Positions 1-8,842 are shown, counted from the stretch's first letter. The stretch: 36,354 bases of DNA from Clostridiales bacterium (GCA_016303065.1 JAEDMJ010000019.1:1-36354), one strand, 5' to 3'. Made by a program: numbers and translations. The notes: a model not told the origin generated them from the letters alone.

Positions 1-1545
1 ATTCTCCGGCGCTCCTGCATAGACCGCGCTTTTAAGCTCCGCGCATCCGAAAAAAGCGTTCTCGCCGATATACGCAAGGCTTTCCGGCAGGAACACGGAC
101 GCAAGGGATTCGCATCCCGAAAAAGCTTCCTTTCCGATCACCGACGCGCCGTCCGCCAGCTCCAGAGACTCAAGCAGTGCGCACCCGTCGAAGGCGTTGC
201 CGCCGATTTCCGTGATTCCGTTTCCGAAAACGACGGAAACAAGCTTTTCGCCGCCGTAAAAGGCGTTGTCAAAGATTTTTTCCACGCTGTCCGGAAGAAC
301 GACGCTTTCGTAATCGCTGTAAGCAAAGGCTTCCGCAATATATTTCACTCCGTCGGGAACCTCGGCCGCGCTTCCCTTCACGTTGCAGCCGAAAAGTATT
401 CCGTCTCCTCCGACCACAAAGTCGGCGCTTTTGCTCCACGCCGTGTTGAAAAAGCTCCAGCCGCCCACGTCCGAAAGACCTTTGGGAAGGCTCACGTTTT
501 CAAGCGCGGTGCAGCCGTAAAAGGCGTAGGCTCCGATCCGCTTCACGCTTTCCGGAACTGTCACGCTCTCGAGAGCCGTGCAGTTCTTAAAAGCGGAGTC
601 CCGTATCTCCGAAACGCTGTCGGGTATATCGACGGAAGTTATGTCCGTCCGGTTTTCAAAAGCGTCGCAGATTGCCGTGACGCCGTAAGGTATGGCAGCG
701 CTCCCCGTCACGTCCGAACCGACCCCCACCAGAAGTCCGTTTCCGACCACAAGGAACCCCTCGGCGTTTTCAAGCCACGGCGTTTCCGTGAATGCAAATC
801 TTCCCACCGACTCAACACTGTCCGGAAGCTTTACTTTTGAAAGCGAGGAGCACTTTTCAAACGCGCGGATACCGACGGTTCTGACTCCGTCGGAAAATTC
901 GATTTTTTCAAGCGCCGAACAGTTTGAGAACGCGTAATTTCCGACCGAAACAAGCCCCTTTCCAATGCGGACCGACGAAAGCTTCCGACAGCCCGCAAAG
1001 GCAGAGTCCCCGATTTCCTCCGCGCCGCCGGAAAACACGGCTTTTTCAAGCGAAAAACAGTTTTCAAAAGCGCTCTCTCCGATCAGAGTGAGCTTTCCGG
1101 AGGTTTTCACCTTTTCAAGCGCTTTGCAGCCGTAAAACGCCTCTTCACCGATATAGGAAAGCCCCGAGGGAAGCGTCACGCTCTTCAAAAGCGCACAGTC
1201 GGCAAAAGCCCTTCGCCCAATCGAAACAACGCTTGAGGGAAGCTTCACCATCAGAAGTCCGTCGCATTCTTCAAAAACACAGTCCCCGATCGAAACCACC
1301 GGGCAGGTGTTGAGCTCGCCCGGAATGCTGATTTCCGTCTCATCCCCGGAATATTTAGTAATCTCGCAGGTGTAATCCGAAAAAACGGTGTAGGTATAAT
1401 CCCCCTCCGTCATGGAGGTATAGAGCACCTCAACGTCCCCCTGTACCGCCGGTTCCCGGTTCACCGCGGCCATGTAAAAGCAGACGCCCACCACCACGGC
1501 AAGCATGACGGCGGCAGCGACAAAAAGCTTCGCCCCGTTCTTCAT
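1..1545 (-). CDS. BspA-type leucine-rich-repeat surface protein (5' part, truncated by window edge)
   Basis: The frame is open for 515 codons from an ATG at 1545 to the window edge with no stop, so the C-terminus is missing. Residues 1-25 are a short basic start followed by one hydrophobic helix (AAAVMLAVVVGVCFYMAA), a membrane anchor or uncleaved signal. After about residue 65 the protein is built from roughly 23-residue units of the LRR_5/BspA kind, with cores like IGEEAFYGC or VGNYAFSNC followed by a strand such as LEKVKLPDSV. Two units carry an insert containing a VVGNGLLVG-like strand. Family members are usually secreted or wall-associated and bind host or polymer ligands. The start is uncertain: GTG at 1557 is in frame but very close to an AAAGGGGG sequence, while the ATG has that sequence about 15 bases upstream. 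The family call is firm; the ligand is unknown. Confidence 0.85.
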   Translation of the reverse strand, partial: MKNGAKLFVAAAVMLAVVVGVCFYMAAVNREPAVQGDVEVLYTSMTEGDYTYTVFSDYTCEITKYSGDETEISIPGELNTCPVVSIGDCVFEECDGLLMVKLPSSVVSIGRRAFADCALLKSVTLPSGLSYIGEEAFYGCKALEKVKTSGKLTLIGESAFENCFSLEKAVFSGGAEEIGDSAFAGCRKLSSVRIGKGLVSVGNYAFSNCSALEKIEFSDGVRTVGIRAFEKCSSLSKVKLPDSVESVGRFAFTETPWLENAEGFLVVGNGLLVGVGSDVTGSAAIPYGVTAICDAFENRTDITSVDIPDSVSEIRDSAFKNCTALESVTVPESVKRIGAYAFYGCTALENVSLPKGLSDVGGWSFFNTAWSKSADFVVGGDGILFGCNVKGSAAEVPDGVKYIAEAFAYSDYESVVLPDSVEKIFDNAFYGGEKLVSVVFGNGITEIGGNAFDGCALLESLELADGASVIGKEAFSGCESLASVFLPESLAYIGENAFFGCAELKSAVYAGAPEN

Positions 1546-1698
1546 TTTTATACTCACGCGCCCCCTTTGAGCTATTGGCTGACTCTGATTTTACCACGAT
1601 AATGTAAATATTTCAAGGACAAATCCCCCATCGGTCCGTTTTTCCCCTGCGCTTTTTGCGCTCCCACCCGAAGCAAAGCCGTTTTTTGTTTTTTCTTG

Positions 1699-1727
1699 TT
1701 GCACTGCGCCGGTTTTTATGGTAAAAT
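1699..1727 (+). promoter_or_regulatory. Sigma-A type promoter for the MATE gene
   Basis: TTGCAC (1699-1704), a 17-bp spacer and TAAAAT (1722-1727). Transcription would begin near 1734, downstream of the ATG at 1718, which rules that ATG out as a start. Confidence 0.75.
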
Positions 1728-1762
1728 CTATGCGTTTGATTTTTTCTTCGGAGGACAGGTTT

Positions 1763-3154
1763 TTGAATTTTTTACGCAAATTTATCGGAACAAGGGATTT
1801 TTACAAACAGGTTCTTGTTCTCACTGTTCCGATCATGATACAAAACGGAATAACAAACTTCGTAAATATGCTCGACAACGTGATGGTCGGGCGGATCGGA
1901 ACGGTTGAAATGACGGGCGTCGCCGTCACAAACCAGCTTTTCTTCGTTTTCAACCTCTGCATTTTCGGAGCGGTTTCGGGAGCCGGAATCTTCGGCGCTC
2001 AGTTTCACGGGAACGGCGACACCAGGGGCGTGCGCGACACATTCCGTTTCAAGGTGCTTTTCTGTTCCCTGATCTGTCTTCTCGGCATCGGCATCTTCGT
2101 CTTTTTCGGCCGGGAGCTCATTGACATTTATCTCCGCGGGGAGGGAAACCCCGAAGACGCAGCCGCCTCCCTTGAGTTTGCCCGTGAATACATGAACATC
2201 ATGCTCATCGGACTTCTTCCCTACACGGTTGTTCAGTGCTATTCAAGCACTCTGCGCGAAACCGGAAAATCCGTTCCGCCGATGTACGCCGGGATCATTG
2301 CCGTCGTTCTCAACCTCGTTCTCAACTATATCCTGATCTTTGATCATTTCGGCTTTAAGGGGCTGGGCGTAAACGGCGCCGCAATCGCAACGGTCGTTTC
2401 GCGTTTTGCCGAGCTTCTGATCATCTCCGTCTGGACATATGCGCACCGCAGCGGCAACCGGTTCATAATCGGCGCTTTCAAAAGCATCCGCATTCCCCGC
2501 GCGCTGATATGGCAGATCACGTTAAAGGGGCTTCCGCTCATGGTAAACGAGGCGCTTTGGGCCTCCGGAATGGCTGTTCTGAACCAGTGTTACTCCCTGC
2601 GCGGCCTTGACGTGGTGGCGGCAAACAACATATCCCAGACCTTTTTCAACGTGTTTTCCGTGGCTTTCATGGCCGTCGGAGCGGGAATCGGAATAATCGT
2701 CGGTCAGAATCTCGGCGCAAACGAGCCCGAAAAGGCGATGGACTCGGCGCGAAAACTCATCACCTTCTCCCTGCTGGTGAGCATAGTCGTCTCGCTGATC
2801 TACATATTCTGCGCGGAATTCATCCCCAGGCTTTACAACACGACCGACGCCGTGAAAGACCTCGCAACAAAGCTCATGCAGATCTCCGCCGCCGCAATGC
2901 CCCTCGACGCCTTTGCAAACGCCTCCTATTTCACGCTTCGATCCGGAGGCAAGGTTTTTACCACCTTCATATTTGACAGCTGCTTTGTCTGGGTCGTCAG
3001 CGTTCCCGTCGCAGTGCTTCTAAGCCGATGCACCGGGCTTCCGATCCTTCCGATTTACGCAATCTGCTGCTCTCTGAGCTTTATAAAAGACGTTATCGGC
3101 TTTATATTCGTCAAAAAAGGCTTCTGGATCAAAAACCTCACAAACAGCAAATAA
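1763..3154 (+). CDS. MATE family efflux transporter
   Basis: This multidrug and toxin extrusion (MATE) protein is a cation-coupled antiporter in the cytoplasmic membrane. The 463 residues form about 12 hydrophobic segments in two related halves. Typical features are the N-terminal VPIMIQNGITNFVNMLDNVMVG helix region, with a MLDNVMVGRIG motif, and a matching second-half block beginning GLPLMVNEALWASG. I chose the TTG at 1763 because GGAGG lies 8 bases upstream; in-frame ATGs at 1718 and 1730 fall in or next to the promoter. The gene is monocistronic, divergent from the LRR gene and convergent with the PLP-enzyme operon. The substrate cannot be read from sequence; clostridial relatives export drugs, dyes or unknown metabolites. 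Confidence 0.9.
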   Translation: MNFLRKFIGTRDFYKQVLVLTVPIMIQNGITNFVNMLDNVMVGRIGTVEMTGVAVTNQLFFVFNLCIFGAVSGAGIFGAQFHGNGDTRGVRDTFRFKVLFCSLICLLGIGIFVFFGRELIDIYLRGEGNPEDAAASLEFAREYMNIMLIGLLPYTVVQCYSSTLRETGKSVPPMYAGIIAVVLNLVLNYILIFDHFGFKGLGVNGAAIATVVSRFAELLIISVWTYAHRSGNRFIIGAFKSIRIPRALIWQITLKGLPLMVNEALWASGMAVLNQCYSLRGLDVVAANNISQTFFNVFSVAFMAVGAGIGIIVGQNLGANEPEKAMDSARKLITFSLLVSIVVSLIYIFCAEFIPRLYNTTDAVKDLATKLMQISAAAMPLDAFANASYFTLRSGGKVFTTFIFDSCFVWVVSVPVAVLLSRCTGLPILPIYAICCSLSFIKDVIGFIFVKKGFWIKNLTNSK

Positions 3155-3215
3155 ACTCCGCCCTTCTTTCCGAATACTTTTTTTCACAGCGTCCCCCCGA
3201 AAACAAAAACTCCGG

Positions 3216-3275
3216 GCTTTGTAAAACATACCCCCAATACCGGACACCCGGTATTGGGGGTATGTTTTACAAAGC
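3216..3275. repeat. 28-bp perfect inverted repeat with 4-base loop
   Basis: Arms 3216-3243 and 3248-3275 are exact reverse complements around the loop ACAC. The centre is GC-rich (CCCCCAATACCGG) and the outer part AT-rich. It lies between the convergent MATE gene and PLP-enzyme operon. Neither strand has a clear T-run right after the stem, so it is not a textbook terminator, although a bidirectional terminator role is possible. It could also be an extragenic palindrome or a small mobile palindromic element. I found no second copy in the window. Confidence 0.85.
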
Positions 3276-3332
3276 GCAGTTAATGGGCATAAGCCGATAT
3301 GCGTTGAGCCTCATCCTGTTCAAAGCAAAAGG

Positions 3333-3396
3333 CCCTGCCCTTAAAAAATTTTTTGAGGGAGAAGGCTTTTTTCAAAAACCGCATTTTGGCGCAGGG
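3333..3396 (-). terminator. Possible weak terminator of the ior operon
   Basis: CCCTGC (3333-3338) and GCAGGG (3391-3396) can close a long arm. Inside it is a near-palindrome, CCCTTAAAAAA/TTTTTTGAGGG (3338-3359). It follows the stop at 3398 directly on the minus strand. The T-run after the stem is short (CCTTTTG), so this is tentative. Confidence 0.3.
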
Positions 3397-3397
3397 T

Positions 3398-4660
3398 TTA
3401 TTTCTGTTCTGCCATAAACTCCAGGGCTTTGAGGATCCCCAGCTTTCCCGACTCAAAAGTCAGCCCGCCCTGCATGAACGCGGTATAGGGCTCGCGCATG
3501 GGCGCGTCCGCAGAAAGCTCGATCGAAGCGCCGGAAACGAACGCTCCCGCCGCCATAACGACCGGATCGTCGTATCCCGGCATATCCCAGGGCTCGGGCG
3601 TGACAAAGCTGTCCACGGGGGAACCGGCCTGAATCCCTCTCATGAAAGCCAACAGGGGCTCGGGACGCCCGAAGTTTACGGTCTGTATTATGTCGAAGCG
3701 CTCGTCCTCCGCCCCGGGCGAAACCGCGTACCCCAGGCGGGAAAGAACCGCCGCGGCAAAAACCGCAGTTTTGACCGCCTGGGCAACCGTGTGCGGAGCC
3801 ATGAAGAGTCCCTGGTAAAACAGGCGGTACCCCCCGGCGTAGCTTCCGGCTTCTCCTCCGATACCCGGAGCGACCAGACGGCAGGCCGCCCCCTCCACAG
3901 CTTCCTTCGTGCCGACCGTATATCCGCCCGTCGGGGCAAGTCCGCCGCCCGGGTTTTTTATGAGCGAGCCGCAGAGAAGGTCTGCGCCGTCGGTTCGGGA
4001 AACCTTCGGTTCCCGTTTTGCAACAAATTCGCCGTAGCAGTTGTCGACGACTATTCTTGTTTCCGGGCTGAGCAGTTTGATTTCCCGGGAAATGCGGTCG
4101 ATCATGTCCGGGGAAAGGGTCGGCCTCTGATCGTACCCCCGGGAGCGCTGGATGAGCGCGGCGGAGGGGCGAAATTCCTTTACGGCCTTGCGAAGCCTCT
4201 CCATGTGCTTCTCCGCGGAAAAGCTCCCGTCCTCTTCCGTAAGCCGGACGACCTCCGAAGTCACGCCGTACTCCTTAAGGCTTCCGCCCCTGTCCCCGAA
4301 TATCACCGGGACAAGAGTGTCGTAGGGCATTCCCGTGGCGCAGAGAAGCCTGCCTCCGCCTCTCAGAACTCCGAAAAGCCCGCAGGCGATCGCATGGGTG
4401 CCGTTTATAAAGTGCGGACGCACAAGCGCGGCCTCCGCGCCGAACACGTCGGCGTACACCTGCTCAAGAACGGTGCGCCCCCTGTCGTCGTAGCCGTACC
4501 CGGTGGTCTGGACAAAACAGGCCTCGCTCACGTGCGCCCGCGAAAACGCATCCATGACTTTTTCGGTGTTGGCAGACGATATCCCGTCTATCCGCCGAAA
4601 GACCGGCGCAAGCTCAGACTCCGTCTCGGCGGCCAGCTTTCTTATCTCTTCCTTTGTCAC
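3398..4660 (-). CDS. PLP-dependent methionine gamma-lyase/aluminum-resistance-type protein
   Basis: The 420-residue protein is a fold-type I PLP enzyme of the cystathionine beta/gamma-lyase-like family that databases call 'methionine gamma-lyase family' or 'aluminum resistance protein'. The aspartate that holds the pyridine nitrogen is in VVDNCYG (about D206). The Schiff-base lysine is in GSLIKNPGGG (about K235), followed by a glycine-rich turn. GTG at 4660 is the start: it overlaps the ACT gene's stop in a GTGA junction, which implies translational coupling. In other Firmicutes this gene usually sits elsewhere, often near housekeeping genes, so its place at the end of an ior-paaK-ACT operon is notable. 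The substrate is not established. An amino-acid C-S or C-C lyase feeding 2-oxoacids to IorAB is an inference. Confidence 0.85.
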   Translation of the reverse strand: MTKEEIRKLAAETESELAPVFRRIDGISSANTEKVMDAFSRAHVSEACFVQTTGYGYDDRGRTVLEQVYADVFGAEAALVRPHFINGTHAIACGLFGVLRGGGRLLCATGMPYDTLVPVIFGDRGGSLKEYGVTSEVVRLTEEDGSFSAEKHMERLRKAVKEFRPSAALIQRSRGYDQRPTLSPDMIDRISREIKLLSPETRIVVDNCYGEFVAKREPKVSRTDGADLLCGSLIKNPGGGLAPTGGYTVGTKEAVEGAACRLVAPGIGGEAGSYAGGYRLFYQGLFMAPHTVAQAVKTAVFAAAVLSRLGYAVSPGAEDERFDIIQTVNFGRPEPLLAFMRGIQAGSPVDSFVTPEPWDMPGYDDPVVMAAGAFVSGASIELSADAPMREPYTAFMQGGLTFESGKLGILKALEFMAEQK

Positions 4661-5085
4661 TTGTGAATATCCTCTGCCTTCATAAGCTCGATGCCGTTTG
4701 CCTCAAGAACTCCGGCAGCTTTTCCGCAGTCCCCCGTTCTCAGCACAACGCATGCCCCGCCGCCCACGGGCGATATGAAAGCATACGCGTATATCAGGGA
4801 AACGCAGGCATCGTTCAGAAGAGAGAGCACCTTGTTCAGCGCCCCCGGTTCGTCTCCGAACTTCGCCGCAATGACCGGAGTCACGCGCACGGCGATCCCC
4901 GCCGCCCGCAGCTTTTCCACCGCAAGTCCGGGATCGTTGACGATAATGCGGAGAACTCCGTACTCCTCGTTTTCGGCAAGGGACATCGCCCGGATGTCGA
5001 TGTTTTCCCGGGCGAGAACCTCGGTCACGTCGGCGAGCCTTCCGGTCTGGTTTGCAAGAAAAACAGATATCTGATCTATAAACAC
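4657..5085 (-). CDS. Tandem ACT-domain protein
   Basis: The 142-residue protein consists of two ACT modules, about residues 1-65 and 70-140. Each starts with the ligand-binding turn pattern (FLANQTGRLADVTEVLA and FGDEPGALNKVLSLL). ACT pairs bind amino acids. Small stand-alone versions of this type often sit beside phenylacetate-CoA ligase and indolepyruvate oxidoreductase genes, where they probably sense aromatic or branched amino acids. GTG at 5085 is the start, with GGGAGGT 7 bases upstream. The gene begins 17 bases after paaK and overlaps the next gene by 4 bases. It has no DNA-binding domain, so it likely acts by binding a protein partner, perhaps the ligase or the PLP enzyme. Confidence 0.85.
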   Translation of the reverse strand: MFIDQISVFLANQTGRLADVTEVLARENIDIRAMSLAENEEYGVLRIIVNDPGLAVEKLRAAGIAVRVTPVIAAKFGDEPGALNKVLSLLNDACVSLIYAYAFISPVGGGACVVLRTGDCGKAAGVLEANGIELMKAEDIHK

Positions 5086-5102
5086 AGCAAATACCTCCCT
5101 TA

Positions 5103-6401
5103 TCAGTACAGAACTCTCTTGTCAATGACTCTCTTGGACTTTCCCTCAAAGCGCGGAAGACTTCTCGGCTCCGCAAGTGTGACCTTTGCGGAAATGCCTA
5201 TCGCCGACTCGATGCTCCGCCCGATATTTCCGCGGATCGCCTCAAGCTCGGTGACGCTGTCGGGGAAGCTGTTTTCCGCAAGCTCGACCTGAACTTCAAG
5301 CTTGTCGGAGTTGTTGACTCTGTCGACAATGATCTGGTAATAGGGCGCGACCTCCGCAAACGAGAGGAGAACCGTTTCGATCTGGCTCGGGAAGACGTTG
5401 ACGCCGCGGATAATGAGCATATCGTCGGAACGTCCCACCGTCTTTTCCATGCGCGCAAGAGTGCGTCCGCAGCCGCACTTTTCGTAGTGTATCCTCGTGA
5501 TATCCCTCGTGCGGTAACGGATAAGGGGCATCGCCTGTTTTGTGATGCAGGTAAACACCAGCTCGCCCCGTTCGCCCTCGGGAAGGGTTTCTCCCGTCTC
5601 CGGGTCGATGATCTCCGGAATGAAGTGGTCCTCGTTGATGTGAAGACCGCAGTGCTCGCTGCATTCAAAAGAGACGCCCGGGCCGATCATCTCGCTGAGG
5701 CCGTAGATGTCCCTGGTCTCTATCCTGAGCTTGTTTTCGATGTCGCGTCTCATGCTCTCGGTCCAGGGCTCCGCGCCGAAGAATCCGACCTTCAGCTTCA
5801 GCGACGAGGGGTCTACGCCCATTTCGGCCATCGTCTCCGCAATTATCAGAGCATATGACGGTGTGCAGCAGATGAAGGTGCAGCCGAAATCCTGAAGAAT
5901 CTGGATCTGGCGCTTTGTGTTGCCCGTGCTGACGGGAACGGTGGTACAGCCGATGCGTTCGCTTCCGCCGTGGGCGCCGAGACCGCCCGTAAACAGGCCG
6001 TAGCCGTAAGAGATGTGGCCGATGTCCTCCTTTGTCACGCCTCCGGCGCAGAAGGTTCTCGCCATAACGTCGCCCCAGACGGCAAGGTCGTCGCGGGTGT
6101 ATCCGACGACAGTCTGTTTGCCCGTGGTGCCGCTTGTCGCGTGCACGCGCACCACTTCGCTGAGCGGAACCGCAAACATTCCGTAGGGGTAATTGTCGCG
6201 GAGATCCTTCTTTGACGTAAACGGAAGAAGCTTAAGGTCATCTATGGACTTGATGTGTTCCGGTCTCACGCCCGCTTCGATCATTTTTGCGCGATAGGGA
6301 GCGACATTTTCATATACTTTCTCAATTGTCTCGCGGAGGCGCCGGCTTTGAAGCGCCCTCAGGTCCGCACGGTCCATTGTTTCGAATTCTTTCTGCCACA
6401 T
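5103..6401 (-). CDS. paaK: Phenylacetate-CoA ligase (AMP-forming)
   Basis: This adenylate-forming enzyme interconverts aryl-acetate and aryl-acetyl-CoA with ATP. At 432 residues it has the usual PaaK length. The phosphate-binding loop is SGTTGKQ (about residue 94), the acyl-adenylate motif is YGLSEMIGPG, and the C-terminal lid includes RSDDMLIIRGVNVFPSQIE. I chose the ATG at 6401 because AAAGGG lies 10 bases upstream; the in-frame GTG at 6410 is too close to that site. It lies after iorAB in one operon, so the ligase probably takes aryl-acetyl-CoA made by IorAB, or activates exogenous phenylacetate or indoleacetate. Direction and preferred aryl group cannot be decided from sequence. Confidence 0.93.
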   Translation of the reverse strand: MWQKEFETMDRADLRALQSRRLRETIEKVYENVAPYRAKMIEAGVRPEHIKSIDDLKLLPFTSKKDLRDNYPYGMFAVPLSEVVRVHATSGTTGKQTVVGYTRDDLAVWGDVMARTFCAGGVTKEDIGHISYGYGLFTGGLGAHGGSERIGCTTVPVSTGNTKRQIQILQDFGCTFICCTPSYALIIAETMAEMGVDPSSLKLKVGFFGAEPWTESMRRDIENKLRIETRDIYGLSEMIGPGVSFECSEHCGLHINEDHFIPEIIDPETGETLPEGERGELVFTCITKQAMPLIRYRTRDITRIHYEKCGCGRTLARMEKTVGRSDDMLIIRGVNVFPSQIETVLLSFAEVAPYYQIIVDRVNNSDKLEVQVELAENSFPDSVTELEAIRGNIGRSIESAIGISAKVTLAEPRSLPRFEGKSKRVIDKRVLY

Positions 6402-6445
6402 TGGAACCACACCCTTTCTTCAATAATATGTTTACTTCAATACGT

Positions 6446-7021
6446 TTACTTCGTATTTCTTCCGAGCTCAAAAGCTCTGATATTCAATTCCGCAAACTTA
6501 GGAGGAACGCATCCGAGAACGGCCTTTTCCCATTCCTCCGCGCTCCCGCCGATGAATTTTGATGCCGCGCCCAAAAGCGCAACGTTCGCCGCCCTGGCGC
6601 TTCCCGCCTCAACGGCCAGAGCCGTGGCGTCCATATACACCGCGTTCATGCCGAGCTTTGAAATCGTGTCCTGAACGTCTTCCGGATACTCAGCCGCCCC
6701 GGTTATAACCGGCATCGGATCGATCTTCTGCGTGTTCACGATGAGAGTTCCGCCCTTTTTGAGATATGCGGCGTACCTTTGAGCCTCAAGCAACTCAAAG
6801 GAAATTATAACGTCCGCGCCTCCGGTCTCGATAAGGGGCGAAGCGACGTTCTCCCCTGCCCGCACAAACGTGATAACGCTTCCTCCGCGCTGGCTCATTC
6901 CGTGAACCTCGCTCACCTTCACCTCAAGTCCGCGTTCAATAAACAGCGAGCCGAGGATCTTGCTTGCCAAAACGGTTCCCTGCCCGCCGACGCCGACAAT
7001 CAATATGTTCATGTTCGTCAT
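6446..7021 (-). CDS. iorB: Indolepyruvate:ferredoxin oxidoreductase beta subunit
   Basis: The 191-residue protein starts with the family's NILIVGVGGQGTVLASKIL segment, followed by VKVSEVHGMSQRGGSV, both typical of the gamma-like domain of 2-oxoacid:ferredoxin oxidoreductases. With IorA it forms the complex that decarboxylates aryl-pyruvates using CoA and oxidised ferredoxin. The frame is open upstream to 7249, but that extension reads through the end of iorA. The real start is the ATG at 7021, two bases after the iorA stop, with GGAAGG about 12 bases upstream; ATG at 7012 is also possible. The length matches the family. Confidence 0.93.
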   Translation of the reverse strand: MTNMNILIVGVGGQGTVLASKILGSLFIERGLEVKVSEVHGMSQRGGSVITFVRAGENVASPLIETGGADVIISFELLEAQRYAAYLKKGGTLIVNTQKIDPMPVITGAAEYPEDVQDTISKLGMNAVYMDATALAVEAGSARAANVALLGAASKFIGGSAEEWEKAVLGCVPPKFAELNIRAFELGRNTK

Positions 7022-7023
7022 TT

Positions 7024-8778
7024 TTATTTTTCCTTCCCGTCCGCATCCGAAATCGCATTGAAAGCGCAGAGCTGTTCGCACATTCCGCAGCCGACGCAGA
7101 GCGTTCTGTCGATGACCGCGCCCGTTTCTTTTTTGAACGAAATCGCCGGACAGCCTATGCGCATGCACGCGCGGCAGCGGCGGCATTTTTCGGAATCGAT
7201 CACGACCGGAGGTCTGCGCTTCGATATCTCCGACTTCAAAAGGGCGCACGGGCGCTTCACGATGATAACCGACGGCTCGTCCGCCGAAGTCTCTTCCCTA
7301 AGGGCCGCCTCCGCCGCGGCAAGGTCAAAGGGGTCGACCGTTCTGACCCGCTTAACGCCGACCGCGCGGCACAGGCCCTCAAGATCGACGGCCGGAGCCG
7401 GCGTGTTTTTCAGGGTAAGTCCGGTGCAGGGGTTCTGCTGGTGGCCGGTCATGCCGGTTATGGAGTTGTCAAGAATCAGCACCGTCGCGGGAGAGCCGTT
7501 GTAGACGATGTTGATAAGCCCCGTTATGCCCGAGTGGATAAACGTGGAATCGCCGATAACCGCGACGCTCCTGGACGAAGCCTCTTTGCCCGCGGCCTTG
7601 CACCACCCGTGAAGGCCCGAAACGGAGCCGCCCATGCAGAGCGTCGTATCCAGTGCGCCAAGGGGCGGAAGAGCGCCGAGAGTGTAGCATCCGATGTCTC
7701 CGGACACAAACAGCTTCAATTTTGAAAGCACATAGAAAATTCCCCTGTGGGGGCATCCCGGACAGAGCACCGGAGGACGCGGCGGAACCGGCGGAACCGG
7801 CGCGGCGCAGGTCTTTTTGCCAAGCACCGCTTCCGCAATCATCGCCGCGGTGTATTCACCGAGCATGGTGAAAAGCTCCTTGCCCTCGCAGGCGATCCCC
7901 ATGGCTCTGACCTGGGTTTCAATGACCGGGTCGAGCTCTTCAACGACAATGAGCCTGTCGACAGAGGCCGCAAATTCGCGGATCAGTTTTTCCGGCAGAG
8001 GGTTTACCATGCCGAGCTTCAGATAGCTTGCAGCGTCTCCGAGGGCTTCTCTGGCATACTGGAAAGCAATGCCCGCGGCGATAACGCCGATCTTTCCGCC
8101 CTTTACGACGCGGTTCAGAGCGCAGTTTTCCGCATATTCCGAAAGAGCTGCCGTCCTCTCTTCAACAAAGACGTGGCGTTTTTTTGCGTTTGCCGGCATC
8201 ATAACATATTTGCCGGGATCTTTTTCGTATTTTCCGGGAGCCGCTTCGTTCCGCTCCCCAAGGCAAACCGCGGAACGCGAGTGGGCGACCCTCGTCGTAA
8301 GGCGCAAAAGAACGGGCGCGTCGAACTTTTCACTCAGCTCCAGAGATGCAGCGGCAAACTCCCGGCATTCGTCCGCATCCGCAGGCTCAAGCATCGGAAG
8401 CTTTGCGGCCACGGCGTAGTGGCGCGAGTCCTGCTCGTTCTGAGAGGAATGCATTCCCGGGTCGTCCGCAACCACAACGGCAAGACCGCCGTTCACACCT
8501 GTGTAGCTCATTGTAAAAAGCGGGTCCGCCGCCACATTGAGTCCGACATGCTTCATCGCCGCAAAGCTTCTCGCTCCGGCAAGCGAGGCTCCGAACGCGG
8601 ACTCAAGCGCGACCTTTTCGTTCGGCGCCCATTCGGCATACAGTTCGGGATAGTCTGCCGCGAACTCCGTCACCTCGGTGCTCGGTGTACCCGGATAGCT
8701 GGACGCGAAGGAACATCCCGCCTCCCAGAAGCCGCGCGCGGCGGCGGCGTTTCCAAGCATCAGTTCTTTTTTACTCAT
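7024..8778 (-). CDS. iorA: Indolepyruvate:ferredoxin oxidoreductase alpha subunit
   Basis: IorA is the catalytic, thiamine-diphosphate and iron-sulfur subunit, oxidising indolepyruvate and related aryl-pyruvates to aryl-acetyl-CoA, CO2 and reduced ferredoxin. The 584 residues show an N-terminal pyruvate-oxidoreductase-like domain (SSYPGTPSTEV) and a thiamine-diphosphate domain (GDIGCYTLGALPPLG, then VIGDSTFIHSG and ILDNSITGMTG). A C-terminal two-cluster ferredoxin domain follows, with CRRCRACMRIGCP and CVGCGMCEQLC. It is the first gene of a five-gene operon; ATG at 8778 has GGAG 9 bases upstream and a promoter with an extended -10 at 8814-8842. The aromatic specificity is inferred from the family and from the adjacent paaK and ACT genes. 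Confidence 0.95.
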   Translation of the reverse strand: MSKKELMLGNAAAARGFWEAGCSFASSYPGTPSTEVTEFAADYPELYAEWAPNEKVALESAFGASLAGARSFAAMKHVGLNVAADPLFTMSYTGVNGGLAVVVADDPGMHSSQNEQDSRHYAVAAKLPMLEPADADECREFAAASLELSEKFDAPVLLRLTTRVAHSRSAVCLGERNEAAPGKYEKDPGKYVMMPANAKKRHVFVEERTAALSEYAENCALNRVVKGGKIGVIAAGIAFQYAREALGDAASYLKLGMVNPLPEKLIREFAASVDRLIVVEELDPVIETQVRAMGIACEGKELFTMLGEYTAAMIAEAVLGKKTCAAPVPPVPPRPPVLCPGCPHRGIFYVLSKLKLFVSGDIGCYTLGALPPLGALDTTLCMGGSVSGLHGWCKAAGKEASSRSVAVIGDSTFIHSGITGLINIVYNGSPATVLILDNSITGMTGHQQNPCTGLTLKNTPAPAVDLEGLCRAVGVKRVRTVDPFDLAAAEAALREETSADEPSVIIVKRPCALLKSEISKRRPPVVIDSEKCRRCRACMRIGCPAISFKKETGAVIDRTLCVGCGMCEQLCAFNAISDADGKEK

Positions 8779-8813
8779 GCGTTAAATCTCCATAGTATAT
8801 ATTCGTTTATGTA

Positions 8814-8842
8814 ATTATAGCATACAGCGCCGTCACAAGTAA
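8814..8842 (-). promoter_or_regulatory. Promoter of the ior operon
   Basis: On the minus strand TATAAT (8814-8819) is preceded by TGC (8820-8822), an extended -10. The -35 region at 8837-8842, TTACTT, is weak. Between this promoter and the divergent one is a small inverted repeat, GCAAAAA/TTTTTGC at 8852-8874, possibly an operator. Confidence 0.7.

Noticed and set aside
3353..4666. 437-codon open frame on the plus strand over the PLP enzyme gene
   Set aside because: The minus strand encodes a recognised PLP enzyme with coupling to the ACT gene; the plus-strand translation is arginine- and histidine-rich noise.
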